DNA of 64,000 nucleotides from Methylotenera versatilis 301 (GCF_000093025.1 NC_014207.1:434001-498000), one strand, 5' to 3'; positions 7,594 to 18,498 are shown, counted from the stretch's first letter. The notes: generated by a model from the sequence alone, not told the origin. Made by a program: numbers and translations.

Positions 7594-10179
7594 TTATAAA
7601 TCCTTCTGCAATAATATTTCAAGCTCTGCTGCTGGCACTGGTTTTGAGAATAGGTACCCTTGTCCATAATCACAGCCAATCAGTTTTAATAACTCGCGCT
7701 GTAGTTCCGTTTCCACACCCTCTGCAATGACCTTGATATTTAACCTATGCGCCATGACAACGATCGCTTCACATAAAGCAAATTCAGGAGCATTTAGGGA
7801 CAGATGGCGAGTGAACGACTGGTCGATTTTTAGATAATCAACATCGAACTTTTTTAGATAAGACAACGAAGAATAACCCGTACCAAAATCATCAATCGCA
7901 ATTTTGATTCCAGCCTCTCGAAATGCTAATAGCTTATCTGGAATGTCGCCAACAACATCCATTAAAATACCCTCAGTGATTTCAACGACAACATTTTTGG
8001 CTGGTAGATTGATGTCATTGAGCAGCGTGATCCAATTATGAATGATTTCATCATGCCCTTTGAACTGTATTGGCGATTTGTTAACGGTGATTTGGAAATC
8101 TCGACCTATCAAAGATTGTATATGCGCAGCCTGATTTACTGCCTGAGTAAAAACCCAATTGCCAATTTCGTGAATGGTTCCGTTATCTTCAGCTATCGGT
8201 ATAAATATGGCTGGGCTAACAGCGCCTAATTCCGGATGCTGCCAGCGCAATAAGGCTTCAGCTTTATGTATATGACCAGTGTTGAGTTCAACAATCGGCT
8301 GGTAATGCACCGTGAATTGCTTTGAGTGTAGTGCTTGATGCAGATCGTTAGATAAGCGTATACGAAAATCTGACTCTTGCTGCATCGCCTTAGTAAAAAA
8401 ACGATAACATCCACGACCTGCACTTTTGGCGACATACATCGCTTGATCGGCAATTTTGAGAAGCTCAACGATGTTTGTTGCATCTTCTGGGTAAAATGCA
8501 ATACCGATACTCGCTGAGACAAAAGCCTTTCTAGTCCCCAAATGAAACACTTCAGACAAGCTAGATATAATATTCTGCGCAATTTGCGCGATACTTAAAT
8601 TATCTTTTAGGTCCGTCAAAATGATGGTGAACTCATCTCCACCAAGGCGGGCGACAGTATCCGAGTCACGTACGCAAGATTTGATACGCATTGCAGCGTC
8701 AATCAGCAGTCGATCGCCCATATCATGCCCAAGCGTGTCGTTGACTTCCTTGAAATGGTCAATGTCAACGAAGAGCAACACTGTAGAGTGTTTTTCCCGT
8801 TGAGATTTTTTGATTTCTTGCTCTAGCCTATCGTTAAAAAGTCTGCGGTTTGGTAGTTTAGTTAACTGGTCATAATTGGCCTGATTGAGAATGAGTTCTT
8901 CGGCTTCTTTTATAGCTGAAATGTCTGAAAATAAGGCTACGTGTCGATGAACTGAGCCGTCTTTATGATACGAGGTGTTAATGGTCAACCATTCAGGGTA
9001 AATTTCCCCATTTTTACGCTTATTCCAGACTTCGCCTTGCCACTGCCCTGTGACGGCGATCGAATCCCACATGGCAATATAAAAATCTACACTATGCTGA
9101 TCCGATTGCAGCATTGCATGTGTTTTTCCTCTTACTTCGTCAAACTCATATCCAGTCATTTTAGTAAATGCGGGATTGATCGCGAGGATGCGCCCCTCTT
9201 CATCAGTCACGGCCATTGCTTCGCTACTGTTCTTGTATACCAAGCCAGCAAGCTTTAGTTCTTCTTCTGCAAGTTTTCGATCACCAATATCTTGTACGGC
9301 ACTAATAAAATAAAGAGGTTGACCAGTATTATTACGCAATAGCTGTACCGAAAGATTGACCCAAACGATACTGCTGTTCTTATGAATATAGCGTTTTTCC
9401 GCTATATATTTGTCGCTCTCGCCATCAATAAGTTTTTTAGCATTAAGCACGTCTATCTTGAGGTCTTCAGGCAGGGTAATCTGTTGAAATGTAAAATTAT
9501 TGGTGAGTACTTCCTCTTGGGAGTAGCCAATAATGCGGCAATATTCTCTGTTAATCTGTAGAAAATGCCCGGCTGTAGAAACCTGCGCAATGCCCACTGC
9601 GGCATTTTCAAAAACGGCTTGAAAAAGCGTTTCATTATCGCGTAAAGCATCCTGGGCTTTATCTCTTTGCCTGAAAGCTATACTGGATTTATAAATATGT
9701 TCTAAGCTTAACTGAATGCTGTCGCGAAATCGCTCCATCAGATCGTAAGTGTTTTTACTGTAATGGTTTTCTTTGGTATCGAGTATGCAGATAGTGCCAA
9801 AAACTTCACCACTCGGCCAGTTAAGAGGAAGTCCATAGTAAGAAATCATCCCCAGCTTGATGTCTGGGTTTTGGTTCCATTCTGGATTTGTGATTGCATT
9901 CGGAACTAGCAATGCGTGCTGTGTATTCATGACAGTTTCACAGTAAAGGCCAGAGTCCAGATTAGCTTTTTCACCTGTATGGTATACGTTACCAGAGCTG
10001 GAGCTAGATACGAACACTTCGATTTCATCGTCATGTGTTCGCATGATGAGTGCTGCAGGAATATTTGCAATCTGCGCTAGCAGGTCAGCAGTAATTTGCC
10101 AGCTTTCTAATACATCCGCTGGAACTTCGATGTTATCCAATATTGGATACTTTGGCAGATTTAATGAGGTCTCTGTCAT
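7594..10179 (-). CDS. Diguanylate cyclase/phosphodiesterase (GAF-PAS-PAS-GGDEF-EAL)
   Basis: 861 aa from the chosen start. An N-terminal GAF-like domain (about 20-165), two PAS domains (about 180-300 and 305-425), GGDEF and EAL follow in order. GGDEF is at about 513-517 with an RDSD inhibition site just before it. EAL is at about 641, and the EITEG, DDFGTG, KIDQSF and AEGVE motifs are retained, so both activities are plausible. No membrane segments, hence probably cytoplasmic. An in-frame ATG exists 18 bp upstream (10197), but AGAGGA lies about 9 nt before the ATG at 10179, which I therefore prefer. It is convergent with the preceding cyclase gene, separated by 87 bp with no clear terminator. 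Confidence 0.9.
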   Translation of the reverse strand: MTETSLNLPKYPILDNIEVPADVLESWQITADLLAQIANIPAALIMRTHDDEIEVFVSSSSSGNVYHTGEKANLDSGLYCETVMNTQHALLVPNAITNPEWNQNPDIKLGMISYYGLPLNWPSGEVFGTICILDTKENHYSKNTYDLMERFRDSIQLSLEHIYKSSIAFRQRDKAQDALRDNETLFQAVFENAAVGIAQVSTAGHFLQINREYCRIIGYSQEEVLTNNFTFQQITLPEDLKIDVLNAKKLIDGESDKYIAEKRYIHKNSSIVWVNLSVQLLRNNTGQPLYFISAVQDIGDRKLAEEELKLAGLVYKNSSEAMAVTDEEGRILAINPAFTKMTGYEFDEVRGKTHAMLQSDQHSVDFYIAMWDSIAVTGQWQGEVWNKRKNGEIYPEWLTINTSYHKDGSVHRHVALFSDISAIKEAEELILNQANYDQLTKLPNRRLFNDRLEQEIKKSQREKHSTVLLFVDIDHFKEVNDTLGHDMGDRLLIDAAMRIKSCVRDSDTVARLGGDEFTIILTDLKDNLSIAQIAQNIISSLSEVFHLGTRKAFVSASIGIAFYPEDATNIVELLKIADQAMYVAKSAGRGCYRFFTKAMQQESDFRIRLSNDLHQALHSKQFTVHYQPIVELNTGHIHKAEALLRWQHPELGAVSPAIFIPIAEDNGTIHEIGNWVFTQAVNQAAHIQSLIGRDFQITVNKSPIQFKGHDEIIHNWITLLNDINLPAKNVVVEITEGILMDVVGDIPDKLLAFREAGIKIAIDDFGTGYSSLSYLKKFDVDYLKIDQSFTRHLSLNAPEFALCEAIVVMAHRLNIKVIAEGVETELQRELLKLIGCDYGQGYLFSKPVPAAELEILLQKDL

Positions 10180-10197
10180 GTAGACTTTTCCTCTCAT

Positions 10198-10697
10198 TTA
10201 ACGACGTTACTAAGCACTATTGAGCTATCACAGTACGCTTTTTATATTTTCTAAACCAGATAGATGTTTGGCTTTGTTTGATAATTTACAAAATTTAACA
10301 ATGATTTTATTTTCTTTAGATGTAACCTAATTTTAAAGGGGAGTGGCATGAAAAACGCTATAGCCAGCAATTTAAGCAAATGATCAATTCAACGTATTTT
10401 CACACCAGCTGTAGCAAGAATAGCGACGGGACTTGGAACACCATGGTTGATAGAAGCGAAGTAGATGTTCTATCAGCCTTCACAATTCAGTAATGTGTTG
10501 AAGCGATTTTAAAGGCAATTGAAACAAGTTATAGGGTCACACCTGAACTTAACTACTAGAGGTGGCATTTTAGTTGAGTGATTTATTGCCGATATTTTAT
10601 GTGAACAGATCATTAATTTTTGATCGTTTAACGTAGTGATAGATAAATTAAATGAGATTGTAACTGCTCTCATGTGCGCAATTACAATCTGTCAGCC
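10198..10697. other. Long intergenic region, no gene recognised
   Basis: About 500 bp between divergent genes, AT-rich. A tiny 11-codon reading frame (10348-10383) follows a good ribosome-binding sequence (AAAGGGGAG), but nothing supports it as a gene. A weak plus-strand promoter for the TonB receptor may be TTGATC (10620-10625), an 18-nt spacer and TAAATT (10644-10649). GATCATTAATTTTTGATC at about 10608-10625 is a short inverted repeat. I recognise no gene remnant. Confidence 0.4.
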
Positions 10698-10709
10698 ATG
10701 GATAGTGAT

Positions 10710-12704
10710 ATGAAAAAGGCATCAATTTGCTTGAGTGTAAAAATCAGACGTTTGCTGATTATTGTATTGGCCTTGTTTGCGCTATCAAGCACAAATGCTA
10801 TTGCCAAAGCTGACGATGCCAGCAGGTCTGATTTAACCACCGCCTCGCTTGAACAGTTGCTGGAGTTGGAGGTGATTACCGCTTCAAAAATAGCCCGTCA
10901 GGTCAGTGATGCGCCTTCTGCGGTCAGCATTGTCACGGCAGAAGACATCAAAGCCTATGGCTATCGTACATTAGCTGAAATTCTTAACAGCATGCGCGGC
11001 CTTAACATTACCTATGACCGTGCTTATGACTTTCTGGGAGGGCGCGGTTACAGTAGCCCTGGTGATTACAGTGGCCGTATCATGCTGCTAATTGATGGTG
11101 TTCAGGTTAATGATAATGTGTATAACCAATCATACTTCGGTAATGACGGCTTAGTTGACACTGAACTGATAGACCGCGTGGAGTATGTATCTGGTCCTGG
11201 CTCGGTATCTTATGGCAACAATGCTTTTTTTGGTATCGTCAATATCTTTACCAAAAAGGGGGCGGATTTAGATAGCACTCAAGCGGCACTGTCACTGGGT
11301 AGTTATCAGACCCAGAAAGGGCGACTCTCTTACGGCAAACGATTCGACAGTGGTGTAGATCTGCTGTTGTCAGCTTCTGGGCTTAATAGCAAAGGGCAAA
11401 ATTTTTACTTTCCCGAGTTTGATAATGGTGATCCCACACATAACAGTGGCCTTGCTCAGAATTTTGATGGGCAGAACAACCTGCGGTTATTCACGAAGGT
11501 TCAGGGAGATTTTTGGTCTATTGAAACAGGTTATAGTCAACGCCATAAAGATGTTCCTACAGCACCATATGCTAGCGATTTTAATAGCCCTTATTCTTAT
11601 GAAGACACAACTAAATTCATCTCGGGGCAATACCATACAAATCTGTCGGACCATCTCAAACTATCTTTACAAACTGATTATAGCGACTATCGTTTTCATC
11701 AAAACTCAGCTTTCAGCGGTGAAATTTGGCAGGAAGCTGCCAGCGGAAGTCGGTGGGGTACCGAAGCTAAATTCGTCGGTAACTGGTTTTCCCATCACAA
11801 GCTCGTCTTCGGTATTGCGTATCGGAATGATTATCAACGTAAGATTGTAAATCCTGTATTACTTGCAGACTATGGCCGCCAAGCCATCAGCTTATATGGT
11901 CAAGATGAAATAGCGCTACTTAATAATCTTTGGCTCAATGTGGGCGCGCGTTATGACCATTTCACGGATGATGGTGATTCAATCTCACCTCGCGTCGCAA
12001 TTATCTATGAACCCATACCAAGTTACACATTGCGCCTTTCACATAGCATTGCACATCGGACACCTACGATTTTCGAAAAATATTACACTGATGCATCTAC
12101 GCAATTTCCCAACGCAAGCCTTCAAATGGAAAGCGTTGCTGCAACTGAACTGATACTGGAGCATCGCTGGAGCAATCAAACACGGCTGTTGGCTTCCTTA
12201 TATCACCAAGCTACTGAAGACTCGATTGCTAGCACTCCTTACGATTCTGGTTTTATACAGTATTCCAACGGCAAGGGCGGATATACCAATGGTCTGGAAC
12301 TGGAGTTTGAACACCATAGTGACAATGGTTTGCGCTTACGTACAAGTTACGCTTATCAGGATGCGCGTAATCCTGATGGCAACTGGACTATCAACTCACC
12401 ACATTATTTAGGTAAATTCAATTTATCTGCCCCGCTATATGCAAATGCGGTACGGACGGGGTTAGAGATACAGGCTGTTTCAAGCCGCAACAATGGATTA
12501 AGCCGCCCAATTAGCGGTTATGCGCTTGCTAACCTTACCGTCAGTACCGACCGCTTGTTACCGAATCTAGATGTTTCATTGACCGTTCGCAACCTGCTAG
12601 ATAAACGCTATGAACATAGCGCGCCTGAATACAACACGCCGATTACTACCATAGAACAAGATGGACGTAATGTCTGGCTACAACTGACTTATAGGCTCAA
12701 ATAA
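10710..12704 (+). CDS. TonB-dependent outer-membrane receptor
   Basis: 664 aa from ATG 10710. The N-terminus is a clear signal peptide (KIRRLLIIVLALFALSS then AIAKA). A TonB-box/plug region follows (VITASKIARQVSDAPSAVSIVTAEDI, about 45-150, with GRIMLLIDGV and VEYVSGPGSVSYGNNAFFG). The rest is a 22-strand-type barrel ending in RNLLDKRYEHSAPEYN and VWLQLTYRLK. These receptors import a ligand across the outer membrane using TonB energy; the ligand is unknown. Upstream GTG (10674) and ATG (10698) starts are possible, but ATG 10710 has GGATAG before it and gives the best signal peptide. Its stop overlaps the yfiR start (TAATG), so receptor, YfiR and cyclase form one operon. That points to surface sensing linked to cyclic-di-GMP rather than simple nutrient import. 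Confidence 0.88.
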   Translation: MKKASICLSVKIRRLLIIVLALFALSSTNAIAKADDASRSDLTTASLEQLLELEVITASKIARQVSDAPSAVSIVTAEDIKAYGYRTLAEILNSMRGLNITYDRAYDFLGGRGYSSPGDYSGRIMLLIDGVQVNDNVYNQSYFGNDGLVDTELIDRVEYVSGPGSVSYGNNAFFGIVNIFTKKGADLDSTQAALSLGSYQTQKGRLSYGKRFDSGVDLLLSASGLNSKGQNFYFPEFDNGDPTHNSGLAQNFDGQNNLRLFTKVQGDFWSIETGYSQRHKDVPTAPYASDFNSPYSYEDTTKFISGQYHTNLSDHLKLSLQTDYSDYRFHQNSAFSGEIWQEAASGSRWGTEAKFVGNWFSHHKLVFGIAYRNDYQRKIVNPVLLADYGRQAISLYGQDEIALLNNLWLNVGARYDHFTDDGDSISPRVAIIYEPIPSYTLRLSHSIAHRTPTIFEKYYTDASTQFPNASLQMESVAATELILEHRWSNQTRLLASLYHQATEDSIASTPYDSGFIQYSNGKGGYTNGLELEFEHHSDNGLRLRTSYAYQDARNPDGNWTINSPHYLGKFNLSAPLYANAVRTGLEIQAVSSRNNGLSRPISGYALANLTVSTDRLLPNLDVSLTVRNLLDKRYEHSAPEYNTPITTIEQDGRNVWLQLTYRLK

Positions 12705-13227
12705 TGAAGCGCCTATTCAGCTCTATATTCTCTCTACTTGCCGCTCTATTATATTCAACGGCAGGCCAAGCCGAAGCTTTGCCTGAATATGCCATGAAAG
12801 CGGCATTTGTCTACAACTTTACCTTGTTTACTGACTGGCCAAGCCTACCTAACAATACTCTGCAAATCTGCACTTTGGAGTCAAATCAGTTAAAGCAGGA
12901 GCTTGATAATTTCAGCAAAAACCAGCCACATGGGGCCAAGCTGGTCATCAGAAAAATTTACAATCTCAACGAGATTAAGCAGTGTCAAGCACTCTTCCTC
13001 ACTGAAGAAGATAAGCAGCGTATTCCAGAAATTCTAGAGTATCTGGATGGTAACCCTATTTTAACAATCACTGATATACAAGACCTCACCTCATTGGGAA
13101 AGGTGCGATTATCGGTATGAAGATTGAAAATAAACGTATCGTTTTTGAGGTTGATACAGTAGCCGCTAAAAAATCAGGTCTGCATTTGAATTCAAGACTT
13201 CTAAGTTTAGCAAAAACAGTCTATTAA
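12704..13227 (+). CDS. yfiR: YfiR family (DUF4154) periplasmic protein, split by a -1 frameshift
   Basis: The zero-frame product is 138 aa and stops at 13118-13120 after LGKVRLSV. The -1 frame continues with GAIIGMKIENKRIVFEV and ends at TAA 13225-13227, which is the conserved C-terminus of the YfiR/DUF4154 family. Joining the frames gives 174 aa, the family's usual length. The switch falls at ttG GGA AAG (13094-13102), that is, at a GGGAAAG heptamer in exactly the phase needed for -1 slippage. The N-terminus is a signal peptide (SIFSLLAALLYSTAGQA). YfiR proteins restrain membrane diguanylate cyclases of the YfiN/TpbB type from the periplasm, and the next gene encodes one. It may be programmed frameshifting, a one-base deletion (pseudogene) or a sequencing error; the sequence alone cannot decide. 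Confidence 0.8.
13096..13102 (+). other. GGGAAAG slippery heptamer at the yfiR frame switch
   Basis: In the zero frame the codons are TTG-GGA-AAG, so the heptamer has the canonical X XXY YYZ phasing. After a -1 slip the ribosome reads GGG AAA GGT GCG and restores the family-conserved C-terminus. The same heptamer is used by phage lambda in the G/GT tail-gene frameshift (established). I see no strong pseudoknot or Shine-Dalgarno-like stimulator around it. Confidence 0.5.
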
Positions 13228-13238
13228 GCTACCAAACC

Positions 13239-15293
13239 ATGTTACTTCGCGACTTTAAAATAGGTAAAAAACTACTGCTAATCAACTTGATTTCAGCAAG
13301 TTTTACTATGACCCTGCTAATATTGAGCATTGCTATTATCGCTCTGATAACAAATAGAAATAATCTAATTCAGGATCTAAAAATTCAATCACGGATTTTA
13401 GGCGAGAGCCTGTCGGCTTCAATTGCTTTCAATGATGCTCAATCCGCGCAGCATTTGCTTGAAGCGTTACGCTGGTCGCCCTACATTCAGAAAGTAGTGG
13501 TGCTTAATAGAGAAGGGCAAACGTTCTCTTCATATCCATTGCAGGTAAAAATAGACCTTAATCAGAAATTGACATTCTGGAACAGCTTATCAAATGTAGT
13601 TATCCAGCAACCCATAGGTGTAAGCAACCAACAAGTAGGGCAAATCTATATTGTTGCCTCTCTCCATCACATCTACATTCAACTAGGGAAGTTTTTGCTG
13701 TTGATATTCTTCGGCATGATATTAGCAGGCGCACTTGGTGTGTATATGATTCGGCGCTTGCAGATTAATCTAACCAAACCAATTATTGGTCTTACAGACT
13801 CCATGCGACAGGTCTCTAACACTGATGATTACTCACTGCGTTTTAATCTGGACAGCAAAGATGAACTGGGAGAACTGGCTTCTGGCTTCAATACTATGCT
13901 AGGTAAAATTGAATCACATCAGGCCAAGTTAGACTCCGAACTACTTCGGCGCAAACATGCGGAGGATCGCCTTCAACAATTGGCCTTTTATGATGAAGTT
14001 ACAAAGCTACCCAACCGTCATTACTTTAAAGAGCGAATGGAGGGCGCTGTAGCTTCATCCATTCGTTATAAGAAGCTCTGCTGCATCATGGTGATTGACC
14101 TAGATGATTTCAAGATTGTAAATGATACCTTGGGACATAATGTCAGTGATGATTTGCTATTGGCTGTAGCGAAACGCCTTAGCAATGTAATTCGCACAAG
14201 CGACGTACTTTGTCGAATTGGGGGCGATGAATTTGCATTAGTTCTAGAAAATATTCTAATTGCAGAGGAAGCTATACAAGTTGCAAAAAAAATCATCAAC
14301 ACATTGTCGCAACCCTTCGTGCTAGAGGGGCGGGAAGTTTTTATAGGTGCTAGTATCGGAGTGAGCCTGTGTCCAACTGATACTGCTGATATCCCTATAT
14401 TGCTGCGCAATGCTGATACCGCCATGTATAGCGCCAAGAATCAAGGAAAAAATTCTTATCAAATGTATCAGCCAGAAATGGAATCTAAGAACATCCTTAG
14501 ATTTTCATTGGAAAGCGCATTGCGACGTGCATTAGAAAATAACGAACTGCTACTTCACTATCAGCCTCAGGTAGACCTAATATCTAACCAGACGACAGGA
14601 TTTGAGGCATTAGTGCGCTGGAACAACGCCGAGCTAGGCTTAATCAGTCCCACTGACTTCATTCCGATTGCTGAAGAGATAGGGCTGATTATCCCTATTG
14701 GTGAATTCGTTTTATATACAGCCTGTCTTCAGGCGCAACAATGGCGAGAGCGCCATGCTGTAGATATTAACATCAGCGTAAACTTGTCGGGTAGGCAGTT
14801 AATACAAGCTAATATTGTTGAGCGTATTCTGGCTATCGTAGAGTCAACAGGACTGCCTTTTAATTTGTTAACCATTGAGTTAACCGAGAGCATTCTGATG
14901 GACCATTCAAAAGAAACACTCGACAAGCTGGAAAAACTCAGCCAGTCAGGTTTTACTATTTCTATAGATGATTTTGGCACAGGCTATTCATCAATGAGTT
15001 ACCTCAAGCGATATCCCATCGATACATTAAAAATTGACCGTAGCTTTGTTTCAGGGCTGCCCGAAGATGCAAATGATGTTGCCATTACTCAAGCTATTAT
15101 TGCGCTGGCTAAAAATTTGGATATGAAGCTTGTTGCCGAGGGTGTGGAGACAGAAGAGCAACTCGAGTTTTTAAGAGTGCATAAGTGCGATACGGCACAA
15201 GGATATTTACACAGTCGCCCAGTTGTTGCGGAACAGGCTGAACAATTTATATTAAATAAAAATGATAGAAATGTTGTCATGAACAACGAGTAA
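13239..15293 (+). CDS. Membrane diguanylate cyclase/phosphodiesterase (YfiN-like sensor-HAMP-GGDEF-EAL)
   Basis: 684 aa. One membrane segment at about 12-37, a periplasmic CHASE8-like sensor (about 38-150), a second membrane segment (about 152-172), HAMP (about 173-230), GGDEF (GGDEF at 328-332, with RTSD just before it) and EAL (EAL at 456-458, with ELTES, DDFGTG, KIDRSF and AEGVE motifs). The architecture resembles YfiN/TpbB with an added phosphodiesterase domain. By analogy with the YfiBNR system (known in Pseudomonas), periplasmic YfiR should repress it and the TonB receptor may supply the outer-membrane signal. The start ATG is 11 bp after the stop of the full-length, frameshifted YfiR, and has no good ribosome-binding site. 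Its translation may therefore depend on ribosomes that made the -1 shift and terminated nearby. Confidence 0.88.
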   Translation: MLLRDFKIGKKLLLINLISASFTMTLLILSIAIIALITNRNNLIQDLKIQSRILGESLSASIAFNDAQSAQHLLEALRWSPYIQKVVVLNREGQTFSSYPLQVKIDLNQKLTFWNSLSNVVIQQPIGVSNQQVGQIYIVASLHHIYIQLGKFLLLIFFGMILAGALGVYMIRRLQINLTKPIIGLTDSMRQVSNTDDYSLRFNLDSKDELGELASGFNTMLGKIESHQAKLDSELLRRKHAEDRLQQLAFYDEVTKLPNRHYFKERMEGAVASSIRYKKLCCIMVIDLDDFKIVNDTLGHNVSDDLLLAVAKRLSNVIRTSDVLCRIGGDEFALVLENILIAEEAIQVAKKIINTLSQPFVLEGREVFIGASIGVSLCPTDTADIPILLRNADTAMYSAKNQGKNSYQMYQPEMESKNILRFSLESALRRALENNELLLHYQPQVDLISNQTTGFEALVRWNNAELGLISPTDFIPIAEEIGLIIPIGEFVLYTACLQAQQWRERHAVDINISVNLSGRQLIQANIVERILAIVESTGLPFNLLTIELTESILMDHSKETLDKLEKLSQSGFTISIDDFGTGYSSMSYLKRYPIDTLKIDRSFVSGLPEDANDVAITQAIIALAKNLDMKLVAEGVETEEQLEFLRVHKCDTAQGYLHSRPVVAEQAEQFILNKNDRNVVMNNE

Positions 15294-15434
15294 CTACTCG
15301 ATTAACAGTTCTAGTTGAATAGAAAAGTGACTTTCCAGAAGCAACCTTACAGAGTGGAAAACTGATTTGGGATGTGAAAGCTAAACCAAATCCAATCTGA
15401 CGGACACGCTAAAATTAGGTAGATGTCAGACTAG

Positions 15435-15462
15435 GGATGAGTTAGCATATCTTAGCTCATCC
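15435..15462. terminator. Possible bidirectional terminator hairpin
   Basis: GGATGAG (15435-15441) pairs with CTCATCC (15456-15462), extended inward by a few A-U and G-U pairs. It lies between the convergent cyclase and FKBP genes. It lacks a U tract, so this is tentative. Confidence 0.35.
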
Positions 15463-15480
15463 ACCCTGAAAGCGCGTGCC

Positions 15481-16107
15481 TTACTCGATGTCTAATAATT
15501 CAACTTCAAATATCAAGGTTGCATCTGGGCCAATAGTTGGGCCACTGCCGTTCGCGCCATAAGCTAATTGCGATGGAATGACTAGCTCAAATTTGCTCCC
15601 AACTTGCATTAGCTGTAAACCTTCAACCCAACCAGCAATTACGCCAGTCACAGGAAAAACAATAGGCTCACCACGGTCATAAGAGCTGTCAAACACCGTA
15701 CCATCAATCAGCGTGCCTTTGTAATGCACTTTTACCTTATCACTTTTGCTTGGCTTCTCACCATTGCCAGCCACCAGTGGTTTATATTGCAGGCCGCTAT
15801 CTGTGGTGATAACCCCCTCTTTTTTAGCGTTTTCAGCCAAGTAAGCCGCGCCTTCAGCTTGGTTTTTTGCAGACTGTTCAGTCTGCGCTGCCATTTGTTT
15901 TTCTTGACTCTCTTTTTGCACTTGATCGACGGTACTTCTTTTCTCAGCATCAGACAAACGTGATGGATTATTCTCCATTACATCGCTTACAGCCAGCGCG
16001 ACCGCTTCTGCATCCAGTTCCAGCCCGTCATTTTTAAGCTGAAATGCCATGTTTTCGCCCACGATATAACTTAAGCGTTGGGTTAAAGTGTTTAATTCAA
16101 TTGCCAT
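15481..16107 (-). CDS. fklB: FKBP-type peptidyl-prolyl isomerase, FklB-like
   Basis: 208 aa with no signal peptide, so probably cytoplasmic. An N-terminal dimerisation region (about 1-90, charged and Gln-rich helix around 60-95) precedes a C-terminal FKBP domain (about 100-208). The FKBP hallmarks VKVHYKGTLIDGTVFDSSYDRGEP, VIAGWVEGLQ and IPSQLAYG are seen. This two-part layout is that of FkpA_N/FklB (FKBP22) proteins, which catalyse cis-trans prolyl isomerisation and act as chaperones. It lies downstream of groESL on the same strand, behind a terminator, so it is probably a separate transcript. Confidence 0.88.
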   Translation of the reverse strand: MAIELNTLTQRLSYIVGENMAFQLKNDGLELDAEAVALAVSDVMENNPSRLSDAEKRSTVDQVQKESQEKQMAAQTEQSAKNQAEGAAYLAENAKKEGVITTDSGLQYKPLVAGNGEKPSKSDKVKVHYKGTLIDGTVFDSSYDRGEPIVFPVTGVIAGWVEGLQLMQVGSKFELVIPSQLAYGANGSGPTIGPDATLIFEVELLDIE

Positions 16108-16199
16108 TGTGTGTTCTTTCGTTGTTTAAGGGGGATGCTTTAATGCGAGTGATGCAATCAGCGTAATTTGTAATTATGACGGAGAATGGTAGATAAAAC

Positions 16200-16221
16200 A
16201 AAACCCGCCGAAGCGGGTTTT
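16200..16221 (-). terminator. groESL rho-independent terminator
   Basis: AAAACCCGC (16200-16208) pairs with GCGGGTTTT (16213-16221). On the minus strand the loop is UUCG closed by C-G, a very stable tetraloop, and the stem is followed by TTTTGTTTT. It is about 100 bp past the groL stop. Confidence 0.85.
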
Positions 16222-16316
16222 GTTCTTTTGCAATACTATATAAAGCATTTTGCGTTGAGCAGGAGAGTGAGAATAGGCCTGCTTACGCAGTATCACTCAA
16301 CTGCTTAAATGCAAAA

Positions 16317-17978
<1,662 letters not shown>

Positions 17979-18013
17979 CTATATGTGTTAGTTAATTGAA
18001 TTGAATAACTAAA

Positions 18014-18301
18014 TTATTCAACAATCGCCATAATGTCTTCTTCACGCATTACCAATAGCTCTTCACCATCTACTTTTACAGTTTGGCCTGCGTATTTACC
18101 GAATAACACTTTATCGCCAACTTTAACGTCTAAAGCGATTACTTTACCGCTGTCATCACGTTTGCCAGAACCAATGGCTTGCACAATACCTTGATCAGGT
18201 TTTTCTGTAGCACTATCAGGAATCACAATGCCAGAAGCGGTTGTACGTTCTTCTTCTGAGCGTTTAACAATGACGCGATCGTGTAAAGGACGAATTTTCA
18301 T
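18014..18301 (-). CDS. groS: Co-chaperonin GroES
   Basis: 95 aa. It starts [14 protein letters not shown], the classic GroES N-terminus, and keeps the mobile-loop region ([18 protein letters not shown]). It caps the GroEL ring. The start at 18301 is preceded by GGAG in the minus-strand sequence GGAGAACCTTATG. A TTG four codons upstream would bury that ribosome-binding site in the coding sequence, so it is rejected. First gene of groESL. Confidence 0.97.
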   Translation of the reverse strand: MKIRPLHDRVIVKRSEEERTTASGIVIPDSATEKPDQGIVQAIGSGKRDDSGKVIALDVKVGDKVLFGKYAGQTVKVDGEELLVMREEDIMAIVE

Positions 18302-18431
18302 AAGGTTCTCCAAAAATTAAATAACTAAAATAAATATCACAACTCATACATTAAGCTGTGAATAAAACTAATGTTGATCACACTAAAATCTATTGCACAT
18401 GGCTTGCATGCCATGCAAAGCGAGTGCGATT

Positions 18432-18458
18432 TTAGCACTCAAACTATGAGAGTGCTAG
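18432..18458. promoter_or_regulatory. CIRCE operator for HrcA
   Basis: TTAGCACTC-N9-GAGTGCTAG differs from the consensus TTAGCACTC-N9-GAGTGCTAA only in the last base. It lies between the heat-shock promoter and groS, about 130 bp before the groS ATG. It implies HrcA repression of groESL (established for CIRCE). Confidence 0.93.
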
Positions 18459-18470
18459 ATGGTGTGTTGT

Positions 18471-18498
18471 TTATTGGGTTGGATTGAGATATTTCAAG
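18471..18498 (-). promoter_or_regulatory. Sigma32-type heat-shock promoter of groESL
   Basis: On the minus strand CTTGAAA (18498-18492), a 13-nt spacer, then CCCAATAA (18478-18471). This is close to the RpoH consensus CTTGAAA-N(13-14)-CCCCATNT. The expected start point falls just upstream of the CIRCE element, so activation by RpoH and repression by HrcA would act on the same promoter. Confidence 0.8.

Noticed and set aside
8226-8582. 118-aa minus-strand open frame within the second cyclase gene
   Set aside because: It is an alternative frame inside a well-supported GGDEF-EAL coding region with no ribosome-binding site or recognisable domain.
10348-10383. 11-codon reading frame with a strong ribosome-binding sequence (AAAGGGGAG)
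   Set aside because: Too short, no homology recognised, and followed by unstructured AT-rich DNA.
10674-10710. GTG start for the TonB receptor at 10674
   Set aside because: It puts 12 extra polar residues before the signal peptide; ATG 10710 has a better ribosome-binding site and leader.
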